A stretch of DNA of 64,000 nt from Porphyromonas uenonis DSM 23387 = JCM 13868 (lineage in GTDB: Bacteria; Bacteroidota; Bacteroidia; Bacteroidales; Porphyromonadaceae), in NCBI RefSeq assembly GCF_000482365.1, contig NZ_KI535309.1, positions 35,546 to 99,545 on the forward strand, in the 5' to 3' direction. Positions 16,572 to 23,674 of this stretch are shown here, in pieces. How positions within the stretch are numbered: position 1 is the stretch's first letter; every line of letters begins with the position of its first letter. Below the pieces are notes generated by a model, which saw only the letters and a list, made by a program, of their open reading frames with translations, ran no database searches and had not been told where the DNA came from. The translations under genes and the position numbers were made by a program.

Positions 16572-17714
16572 CTAGTCATCCTCATTGACGGTCTTGAGGA
16601 GCTTGTAGCACAGCTCGTCTTTCTTCTCATAGGACTTGTCGATATATGAGGCGACATACTCCTCTTCGGTCTCGTACTCGGAGTCAACAAGAGCTTTGAT
16701 GACTGCATCCTTATTCTCCTGCGTAGAATCCTCTAAGTATCGCAACATTTCGGAGGGGATGTTTTGTACATCGGTCGATGTTATGAGCGAACCGTCTCGT
16801 AGCGTCACGCTTTTCACCTCATACTTGATCGTGTATCGATCATAGATGTCAGGCTCATAACTAGAGATGTAAGTCCAATAAGAAGAATTAGACCGTGTGC
16901 AATTCTTCAGTCTCTCTAGCTGCCAAGTGCCTGTGGATCCATAGTTCCACTGTTCATTCTCCTCATTCCATAGTCCGAAGTAGACCTCACAATCCTCTAT
17001 AGCACCATTGGGATAGGCTATATCCACCCAAAAAGCTGGATGATACATGGTATAGTAAGAGTCGTCATCTCTTTGATACGTCGTATGGAAGGTGAGCTGG
17101 ATGTAAGCACTCGGGTCATGCTTTTTGTAAAACTCAGTCCACTCCTGCGAGAGCGTCTCAAACTTTGCCTCGTAATCCTTACTATAGTCCGCGTATGCTG
17201 TTCGGGCTTCACCTTGGAGCTTTTGCTTCACCTCTTCGCTACTGGTGTAGTCTAGGTAGTCGATCATCTGCTCGTAGGTGATGGAGCGATAGGTATCCTC
17301 CTCTGGCGTGCCTACCACCTTATCGCGTATCTCATTGAAGAGGCGATTGTACTGAAGGAGCTGTGGACAGCTCTCCCGCTTTGCCTCTAGTTGCTGCTGC
17401 GTCAGTGGCTCCAAGATACTCTTCTTGAGGAGTCTCGCCTCAGACACAGTGTTCCACACGAAGATACCTATAACTAGAGCCGCAACCACAGAGCCACCGA
17501 TGATAAGGCCTTTTCGTAGTCTCTTCTTAGCCTGTGGAGACATAGGCTTCTTCTGACGAGGTGCCTCGGATGGAGTGGGCTGAGACTGTGAGCTTGAAGC
17601 CGTCGGTAGCTTAACCTCAGCATTGCTACAGTAAGGGCAGGTCTTATAGCTCTTAGGGACGAGGTGCCCACAAGTAGGACACCTCCTCACATTTACTAAG
17701 TTTAGCCTAGTCAT
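16572..17714 (-). CDS. Zinc-ribbon membrane protein of unknown function
   Basis: 380 residues. The N-terminus carries a zinc ribbon (CPTCGHLVPKSYKTCPYCSN, about 12-31), then a Ser/Pro-rich linker, a basic stretch and one transmembrane helix (GLIIGGSVVAALVIGIFVW, about 69-87). The rest is an acidic, Tyr-rich extracytoplasmic domain that I do not recognise. It starts 2 bases after the stop of the upstream membrane gene, so the two form a minus-strand pair. The ribbon-plus-one-helix design matches the convergent neighbour, suggesting a shared local theme. Confidence 0.7.
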   Translation of the reverse strand: MTRLNLVNVRRCPTCGHLVPKSYKTCPYCSNAEVKLPTASSSQSQPTPSEAPRQKKPMSPQAKKRLRKGLIIGGSVVAALVIGIFVWNTVSEARLLKKSILEPLTQQQLEAKRESCPQLLQYNRLFNEIRDKVVGTPEEDTYRSITYEQMIDYLDYTSSEEVKQKLQGEARTAYADYSKDYEAKFETLSQEWTEFYKKHDPSAYIQLTFHTTYQRDDDSYYTMYHPAFWVDIAYPNGAIEDCEVYFGLWNEENEQWNYGSTGTWQLERLKNCTRSNSSYWTYISSYEPDIYDRYTIKYEVKSVTLRDGSLITSTDVQNIPSEMLRYLEDSTQENKDAVIKALVDSEYETEEEYVASYIDKSYEKKDELCYKLLKTVNEDD

Positions 17715-17716
17715 AT

Positions 17717-18463
17717 CTACTCCTCGTTAGTGGTAGGGGTACTCTCTGCAGCTGATTCTGTGACAACAGAAGACACAGTCGGCATTTCTTGTTTGTTGGC
17801 ACCACTAGCCAGTGACTCCTCAGTCTCTGGCATCACTGCTGCACGATGTATGTCGCCAAGGTCTGATACATTGTTAGCCACGATGGCTCTGATCAGCAGT
17901 CGCTCTGAGATAGCGTGAGCAGACAGTATGATCGGATAGCTAATGAGGAAGAGGACCAAGCACAATGGAGGGATCGCGAGTAGACCTCCGAAGAGGATAA
18001 TCAAGAAACCCAGAAAGTCTCCTCCACCGGAAATGAGAGCAAGGACATAGAGGATCAGATAGGCTCCCATGATCGAGACAAAGAGGTATATGCCATTCCA
18101 CTCCCCTAGGCATCTGACGATGTGAGCACATACGGGGATGGCTTTGATCTTGTCTCCAGGCCTAACTGTGGCATAGAGATCGCGCTGCCTATTGCGCCAA
18201 TAGTAAAAGCCGAAGAAGCCCAGCGCCAAGAAGTAGACGATGAGGACCAGCACCCCAAGGTAACTCACGACAGTAGGCCATCCCCCCAGAGAGCTGATGA
18301 AGTCATTAACCTGGGGGATGAACAGGAGTGCGATAGGAAGGACCACAGGGAGGAAGGTAGAGACCCCGATTAAGATGTAAAACACCTTGATAGGACTCCG
18401 GAAGAATCGTCCACTGTCGATGTACTGCAAGAGACGATCCACATACTGCTTGATTAGTTTCAT
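17717..18463 (-). CDS. Multi-spanning membrane protein of unknown function
   Basis: 248 residues with about four hydrophobic segments (around VFYILIGVSTFLPVVLPIAL, YLGVLVLIVYFLALGFFGFY, IYLFVSIMGAYLILYVLALI and LIILFGGLLAIPPLCLVLFL) and a charged cytoplasmic tail rich in Glu, Ser and Thr. I do not recognise a family. It is the first gene of a two-gene minus-strand unit with a zinc-ribbon protein and has a clear -7 box about 120 bases upstream. Confidence 0.7.
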   Translation of the reverse strand: MKLIKQYVDRLLQYIDSGRFFRSPIKVFYILIGVSTFLPVVLPIALLFIPQVNDFISSLGGWPTVVSYLGVLVLIVYFLALGFFGFYYWRNRQRDLYATVRPGDKIKAIPVCAHIVRCLGEWNGIYLFVSIMGAYLILYVLALISGGGDFLGFLIILFGGLLAIPPLCLVLFLISYPIILSAHAISERLLIRAIVANNVSDLGDIHRAAVMPETEESLASGANKQEMPTVSSVVTESAAESTPTTNEE

Positions 18464-18582
18464 AGTTTATTGGTGTTTAAGTGATAGTCAGCCTATACGA
18501 ACGTGTCACAAATTCTTTTATCCGAATGCTTAAGAATGGACCTCTTACACCACGGCCCTTTACAGCACGTTTCGTTTAAGCG

Positions 18583-18590
18583 CAAAGATA
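18583..18590 (-). promoter_or_regulatory. -7 promoter box for the minus-strand membrane gene pair
   Basis: The minus strand reads TATCTTTG. It is one of two divergent promoters in this 290-base gap. Confidence 0.6.
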
Positions 18591-18694
18591 AACCTTTGAA
18601 ACTAGAAATGCAATAGTTCATTAATGGTCAGCCACTCCTAACTTAGCAGAGAAGAAAACGAAAGGAAATGATAGCACAGCTACCGCGAAAAGAG

Positions 18695-18702
18695 TATCTT
18701 TG
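18695..18702 (+). promoter_or_regulatory. -7 promoter box for the M48 protease operon
   Basis: TATCTTTG, about 50 bases upstream of the lipoprotein protease start, divergent from the box at 18583. Confidence 0.65.
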
Positions 18703-18750
18703 CAGTAGTAGAGACTACGATCTCATAGACTCAATCAACATACTACGAAG

Positions 18751-19704
18751 ATGACACAGATAGCAAAATGGCTTACAGCACTCACCCTGATGCTACTACT
18801 AGCCGGGTGTGGCGTCGTGCCGATCACGGGACGACAGCAACTCAACCTTGTGTCGGACGCTGAGATATCGGCGGCCAGCGCACAGCAATATAATCAGTTT
18901 ATCCGCAAAGCGACGGTGGACAACAACTCGCCCCAAGGGCAGCAGACGCTCCGTGTGGCACGACGCATAGCGCAGGCTACAGACAACTATCTGCGCAACA
19001 ATGGCTACGACCAGATAGCGCAGGCGACACAGTGGGAGTTTAACTTCGTCCGTGATCGTCAGGTCAACGCTTTCTGTATGCCTGGTGGCAAGATCGTCGT
19101 CTACAGTGGTTTGCTCCAGGCGACGCATCCTACCGACGACGAGCTGGCTGCGGTCATAGCGCACGAGGTCTCTCACGCTGTGGCTAAGCATGCCAACGAG
19201 CGCATTAGCCGTGAAATGCTTACGCAGCTTGGCGGACAGGTCTTGACGGGGATGGTCGGCTCGAAGAGTGCGGCTCTGGGGGGCATCCTCCAGCAGGTTT
19301 ATCCTATTGGCTCGCAGCTCTTGGTCTCCCTACCCTATGGTCGCAAGCAGGAGTACGAGGCGGACAAGATCGGCATGGTCTTCATGGCAATGGCGGGCTA
19401 CGATCCTGCAGCCGCAGTGACGCTCTGGCAAAAGATGGCACAGCAAGGGCAGAAGTCGCCTGAGTTCCTCAGCACCCACCCAAGCGATCAGAACCGTATC
19501 CGTGCCATTCAGGAGTTCCTCCCCGAGGCACGACAGTACTACAGTGGTCCTGGAGTTATGTCGCAAGGGCCTAAGGTACAGCTCAAGTCGCTCCATAAGA
19601 AGAGTAGCAGTCAAGCGGCTAGCCAGCTGAGAGACAGCGGGAGCTCTTCGTCTGCTAAGCAGCAGGACGGCGGAGGCTTTCACTATGAGCCTGTCAGCCG
19701 CTAA
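18751..19704 (+). CDS. M48 family metalloprotease, lipoprotein (LoiP/BepA-like)
   Basis: 317 residues. The lipoprotein signal ends LLLAGC with Cys20, followed by the typical VPITGRQQLNLVSDAEI. The zinc motif HEVSH is at 138-142, and EYEADKIG supplies the third ligand Glu. The C-terminal tail is Ser/Gln-rich. Relatives act as periplasmic or outer-membrane-anchored proteases in envelope quality control. Its stop codon overlaps the ATG of the corrinoid adenosyltransferase gene (TAATG), so translation is probably coupled. Confidence 0.92.
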   Translation: MTQIAKWLTALTLMLLLAGCGVVPITGRQQLNLVSDAEISAASAQQYNQFIRKATVDNNSPQGQQTLRVARRIAQATDNYLRNNGYDQIAQATQWEFNFVRDRQVNAFCMPGGKIVVYSGLLQATHPTDDELAAVIAHEVSHAVAKHANERISREMLTQLGGQVLTGMVGSKSAALGGILQQVYPIGSQLLVSLPYGRKQEYEADKIGMVFMAMAGYDPAAAVTLWQKMAQQGQKSPEFLSTHPSDQNRIRAIQEFLPEARQYYSGPGVMSQGPKVQLKSLHKKSSSQAASQLRDSGSSSSAKQQDGGGFHYEPVSR

Positions 19705-20252
19705 TGAGCATGTGGGAGCGAGGCTTTGTCCACTACTATTACGGTACGGGCAAGGGTAAAAGCACCGCGGCCATGGGGCTGGCGATACGCACGCTGGGGC
19801 ACGGCGGGCGGGTCTACATCGGGCAGTTTATCAAGACGATGCGCTACGGCGATGTGCTCTTTCTGGAGCAACATACGAAGCGTGAGGAGTGTGCCGTCGA
19901 GCTGTACGGATCGATGTACGGTGGCACGGGTTGCCTGATAGACCATGCGGCTAGTGCTCAGGACGTGCAGGCTGCCGAGCAGGGGCTGGCACGAGCCGTC
20001 GAGCAGATGTGCTCGGGACAGTACGACTTAGTCATTTGGGATGAGGTCTCGATGGCTGTCGGCTTGGGCTTGCTCAGGATCGAGGCGCTCATCGATGCTA
20101 TAAAAAAGCGCCCCGATGAGTGCGAATTGGTACTCACGGGACGACACTACTGTGAGGAGTTACTGCCATATTGCCAGCTTGTCACTAACTTTGCAGAGGT
20201 CAAGCACTATTACCACGAGGGCATCCTCTCTCGTACTGGGATCGAGCATTGA
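19704..20252 (+). CDS. cobO: Cob(I)alamin (corrinoid) adenosyltransferase, CobO/BtuR type
   Basis: 182 residues. The P-loop GTGKGKSTAA lies near the N-terminus, then VYIGQFIKTMRYGD, the Walker-B-like YDLVIWDEVSMAV and VLTGRHYCEELL, all standard for this family. It transfers the adenosyl group from ATP to reduced cobalt, making the coenzyme form. It stands apart from other corrinoid genes here; the nearest possible partner is the BtuFCD-like importer at 52-55 kb. An ATG six bases downstream is an alternative start. Confidence 0.92.
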   Translation: MSMWERGFVHYYYGTGKGKSTAAMGLAIRTLGHGGRVYIGQFIKTMRYGDVLFLEQHTKREECAVELYGSMYGGTGCLIDHAASAQDVQAAEQGLARAVEQMCSGQYDLVIWDEVSMAVGLGLLRIEALIDAIKKRPDECELVLTGRHYCEELLPYCQLVTNFAEVKHYYHEGILSRTGIEH

Positions 20253-20273
20253 CCCGCTTAGCTTTTAATTCAT

Positions 20274-21269
20274 ATGATACGTATCACACAATACATCTTA
20301 CCGCTGCTCCTCGGACTCTCACTGCTCTCCTGCAATAAGGAGCAGCAGAGCCAGCAGACGGCTCAGGGAGAAGAGGAGACACCCCGCGTGGCTACCCCCT
20401 TTGAGGCGGATAGCGCTTACAACTTTGTCGCCAAGCAGGTCGCCTTCGGACCACGCATCCCAGGTTCTGAGGGGCATACCGCTTGTCTCGCCTGGATGAA
20501 AGAGCGACTGACACAGTATGGCGCTACGGTCGTGGAGCAAAGCTTCGAGGCGACGGCGCATGACGGGACAAAGCTCCCGCTGACCAATCTGATTGCTTCG
20601 TACAATCCCGAAGCCTCTCAGCGAATCCTCCTGATGGCGCATTGGGATACACGCCCCTGGGCCGACAAAGATCCTAACCCTGCTAACCATACGCAGCCGA
20701 TCCTCGGTGCTGACGATGGAGGTAGCGGTGTAGGCGTCCTGCTCGAAGTGGCTCGGCTACTGGGCAGTGTCGCAGCGCCTCAGACGATTGGAGTGGACAT
20801 CGTGCTCTTCGATGGAGAGGACTACGGCACTTACTCCAACGAAGAGAGCTGGTGCCTAGGCTCTACTCACTGGAGCAAGAACCCGCATGTGGCTGGCTAC
20901 CAAGCGATGGGTGGCATCCTGCTAGACATGGTCGGAGGGCGCGATGCGACCTTCTACTGGGAGTACTTCTCCAAGAGCTATGCCCCGCAGCTTCTTACGA
21001 AGGTGTGGAGCAAAGCGGCCGAGATAGGCGACGGATCCTACTTTCACCAAGCTGACGGCGGGGGCTTGACCGACGACCATGTGCCAGTCATTCGCAATCT
21101 TGGCATCCCCAGCATTGACATTGTCAACTATAATCCTCAGAGCGAGGAGGGCTTTGCCCCCTATTGGCACACACTTCAAGACAACATGAGCAACATCTCG
21201 GCGGAGACGCTAGGTGCTGTCGGACATACCGTCATGGCAGTGCTCAAGGATCTAGATGCTCAACACTGA
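20274..21269 (+). CDS. Type II glutaminyl-peptide cyclotransferase-like lipoprotein (M28 fold)
   Basis: 331 residues with lipoprotein signal LLGLSLLSC (Cys20). The catalytic core matches the zinc aminopeptidase-like fold: MAHWDTRPWADKDP (His123), GADDGGSGVGVLLE, IVLFDGEDYG (Glu-Asp near 182-183), GILLDMVGG and HTLQDNMSNI with the last His. The TRPWADKDP and FDxEDYG motifs point to bacterial glutaminyl cyclases such as that of P. gingivalis rather than a general peptidase; these convert N-terminal Gln exposed by signal peptidase I to pyroglutamate. It is probably tethered in the envelope. It lies in an operon-like run with cobO and sufE. Confidence 0.85.
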   Translation: MIRITQYILPLLLGLSLLSCNKEQQSQQTAQGEEETPRVATPFEADSAYNFVAKQVAFGPRIPGSEGHTACLAWMKERLTQYGATVVEQSFEATAHDGTKLPLTNLIASYNPEASQRILLMAHWDTRPWADKDPNPANHTQPILGADDGGSGVGVLLEVARLLGSVAAPQTIGVDIVLFDGEDYGTYSNEESWCLGSTHWSKNPHVAGYQAMGGILLDMVGGRDATFYWEYFSKSYAPQLLTKVWSKAAEIGDGSYFHQADGGGLTDDHVPVIRNLGIPSIDIVNYNPQSEEGFAPYWHTLQDNMSNISAETLGAVGHTVMAVLKDLDAQH

Positions 21270-21285
21270 TTAGCTTCCTAAACTT

Positions 21286-21705
21286 ATGACTATAGACGAA
21301 CGGCAAGAGGAACTTATCTCACAGTTTGAACTGGTAGACGACTGGATGGATCGATACCAAATGATCATCGATCTGGGCGACCAGCTGGAGCCTGTCGAGG
21401 ACTCGGAGCATACGACCGAAAACCTCATCGACGGCTGTCAGAGCCGCGTGTGGATCATCATATCACCACAGGAAGACGGCACGCTACACCTCAAGGCTGA
21501 CAGCGATGCGCTCATCACCAAGGGCATTGCCGCCATGCTCCTCTACTGCTACAATGACCAGCCTGCACAGGCTATCGTAGAGACACCGCTTTACTTCATT
21601 GACCGACTGGGACTCCAGTCACACCTCTCACCGACACGAAGCAACGGTCTTCAGTCGATGTACGAGACGATCAGACGACGTGCTCAGGAGTTTCTGAGCC
21701 ACTAG
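21286..21705 (+). CDS. sufE: SufE family Fe-S cluster assembly sulfur acceptor
   Basis: 139 residues, the normal size. The acceptor Cys lies in the family motif LIDGCQSRVW. It takes persulfide sulfur from a SufS-type cysteine desulfurase and passes it to the scaffold. No suf cluster is adjacent, so it works in trans here. It begins 16 bases after the glutaminyl cyclase gene. Confidence 0.92.
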   Translation: MTIDERQEELISQFELVDDWMDRYQMIIDLGDQLEPVEDSEHTTENLIDGCQSRVWIIISPQEDGTLHLKADSDALITKGIAAMLLYCYNDQPAQAIVETPLYFIDRLGLQSHLSPTRSNGLQSMYETIRRRAQEFLSH

Positions 21706-21715
21706 GAGATAGATT

Positions 21716-22657
21716 ATGACCCCTTTTAGACAGATTGATGTAGCCGACCGCTCCACAGTCTTTCCTTATATATATTATGGTGCAGAGCCGATCTGCGACA
21801 TCTCCTTTGCCAATCTTTATGGCTGGGCGGTACAGTACGAGACCTCGTGGGCGATCGGTGGCACACAGACACTGGTGATCCGCTTTCGCTCACCACGCCG
21901 AGACCACCCCGTCTACCTCTGCCCCTTCTGTCGTGATGACAACTCCTGGACGACGACCATCAAGGAGCTCATGGAGATCTCCGAGCAGGAGGCTTATCCA
22001 CTCGTCTTCATGGGCGTTACGCCAGGCTGCAAGGAGCGCTTGGAGAAGCTCTTTCCCGATGAGTTCGTCCATATTCAGGACGACGACTACATCGACTACG
22101 TCTATCTCAGGGAAAAGCTCGCACGGCTCAATGGCAAGAAGCTTCAGTCGAAGCGCAATCACATCAACCGCTTCGAAGCTTCCTACCCCGACTACCGCTA
22201 CCTGCCCATCACCACGGACGACCTAGAGCGTGTAGCGCACTTTGCCGATGAGTGGCTAGCGCATGCTGAGGCGACGGGAGATCCTGACCCCAGCTTGCAT
22301 ACAGAGCGCAAGGTCATCCAGCGATTCCTAGACAACTATGAGGCGCTGGAGATGCGTGGCGGGATGATCGAGATCGGAGGCGAGATCGTTGCCTTTACAC
22401 TTGGGTCGCCCATCACGGAGGACACCTTTGACGTGCATATTGAGAAGGCGCGCACCGACATCGATGGCGCCTATACGATTATCAACCGTGAGTTCGCCCG
22501 TAGCATCCCCGAGCAGTACACCTATGTCAATAGGGAGGAAGACCTTGGCCTGCCTGGCTTGCGTCAGGCGAAAGAGTCTTATCGCCCTGAGATACGCCTC
22601 GTCAAGCACACCTGCGTGTGGCGTCGTCCCGACTGGGCTGGCGAACTGGAGTCCTAA
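21716..22657 (+). CDS. DUF2156 (phosphatidylglycerol lysyltransferase C-terminal-like) protein
   Basis: 313 residues. Features of the DUF2156 acyltransferase fold are visible: DYIDYVYLREKLARLNGKKLQSKRNHINRF, the acidic DDLERVAHFADEWL and IEKARTDIDGAYTIINREF, with no membrane segments. Related domains in MprF transfer lysine from tRNA to lipids, but stand-alone forms like this are uncharacterised; the substrate is unknown. It is followed by a GNAT gene starting 2 bases after its stop, suggesting paired function. Confidence 0.82.
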   Translation: MTPFRQIDVADRSTVFPYIYYGAEPICDISFANLYGWAVQYETSWAIGGTQTLVIRFRSPRRDHPVYLCPFCRDDNSWTTTIKELMEISEQEAYPLVFMGVTPGCKERLEKLFPDEFVHIQDDDYIDYVYLREKLARLNGKKLQSKRNHINRFEASYPDYRYLPITTDDLERVAHFADEWLAHAEATGDPDPSLHTERKVIQRFLDNYEALEMRGGMIEIGGEIVAFTLGSPITEDTFDVHIEKARTDIDGAYTIINREFARSIPEQYTYVNREEDLGLPGLRQAKESYRPEIRLVKHTCVWRRPDWAGELES

Positions 22658-22659
22658 GC

Positions 22660-23646
22660 ATGAGACCGAAGTTTGAGACGCAGCGACTCTACGAAGAGAT
22701 CTGGCGCACTACCTTTGGGGATAGCGATGACTTCATCGCGCTCTACAGTCGTACCACCTTTGACCCTCGTCGCACCCATCTGCTCACGACGCTAGACCAG
22801 GGCCGTGCACTCAGTCATGTGCAGTACCTCCCCTACCTAATGCGCTACCGTGACCAGTTGTGGCATGCTGGCTACATCTCGGGCGCAGCCACCGCAAGCG
22901 ACCAGCGAGGCAAAAGGCTCGTGCAGCATCTCATGCGAGAGAGTCATCAGCAGATGTGGCGAGACGGGTGTCTTTTTGCCTTCCTCATACCAGCCGAAGA
23001 GTGGCTCTATCACTTCTATCGCAAGATGGGCTACGCCACGCTCTATGGCAAGCGCCTTACTCCTACTCTAGAAGGGAAGCCCACCGACCGACCCTCTGGC
23101 GAAGCTTGGCAACAATACCGAAGTTGGCAGGCTGCACTGGCCGAGCACTACCCCACCGTCGCGCATAGCTACCATCAGTGGCGCACGCTCCTAGCGAGCT
23201 TAGCACTCGAGGACGGCGGCATCGGTACGATCGGAGAGACAACCTACTATTATTATAGAGATGCTGAGGGAAAGAGGCAAAGTATCCTCGCCATCCCCCC
23301 TGCGAAGGTGCCTGCCGACAAACCTTTTGACCTAAAAGCCCCCTTCGGTATGCTACGTCCCCTGCGCATTGCTGAGTTGCTCGGCTGGGCTATCAAGCTA
23401 AGCCTGCTGGAGGTGGATCAGCTCGCTTCCGCAGCGCTCTATATAGATCCAGAGCGCATCGTCTTTGACCTACTCGACGAACAGATTCCGACGAATAGCG
23501 GTCGCTACTGTCTCCTACGCCAGCGTCGCCAGCTCCTCTTCGCGCCACGTCCTAGCAAGCGGCTCGTCAGTCCGCTTACACCCGACCAACTCCTCGCAGC
23601 GCTACCCACCCTTCAGCATACGTTGGTCTACGCCATGATGGAGTGA
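22660..23646 (+). CDS. GNAT family N-acetyltransferase
   Basis: 328 residues from MRPKFETQRL, starting just after the upstream stop; an earlier in-frame start would overlap it and is unlikely. The first half is a GNAT domain: YLPYLMRYRDQLWHAGYISGAAT, ASDQRGKRLVQHLMRE in the acetyl-CoA loop and FLIPAEEWLYHFYRKMGY. The second half resembles the C-terminal sterol-carrier-like part of Eis-type enzymes. The substrate is unknown. It is paired with the DUF2156 gene, also a GNAT-like fold. Confidence 0.82.
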   Translation: MRPKFETQRLYEEIWRTTFGDSDDFIALYSRTTFDPRRTHLLTTLDQGRALSHVQYLPYLMRYRDQLWHAGYISGAATASDQRGKRLVQHLMRESHQQMWRDGCLFAFLIPAEEWLYHFYRKMGYATLYGKRLTPTLEGKPTDRPSGEAWQQYRSWQAALAEHYPTVAHSYHQWRTLLASLALEDGGIGTIGETTYYYYRDAEGKRQSILAIPPAKVPADKPFDLKAPFGMLRPLRIAELLGWAIKLSLLEVDQLASAALYIDPERIVFDLLDEQIPTNSGRYCLLRQRRQLLFAPRPSKRLVSPLTPDQLLAALPTLQHTLVYAMME

Positions 23647-23674
23647 GCCCCGCTCGTTGTCTAGAGAAGGAAGC

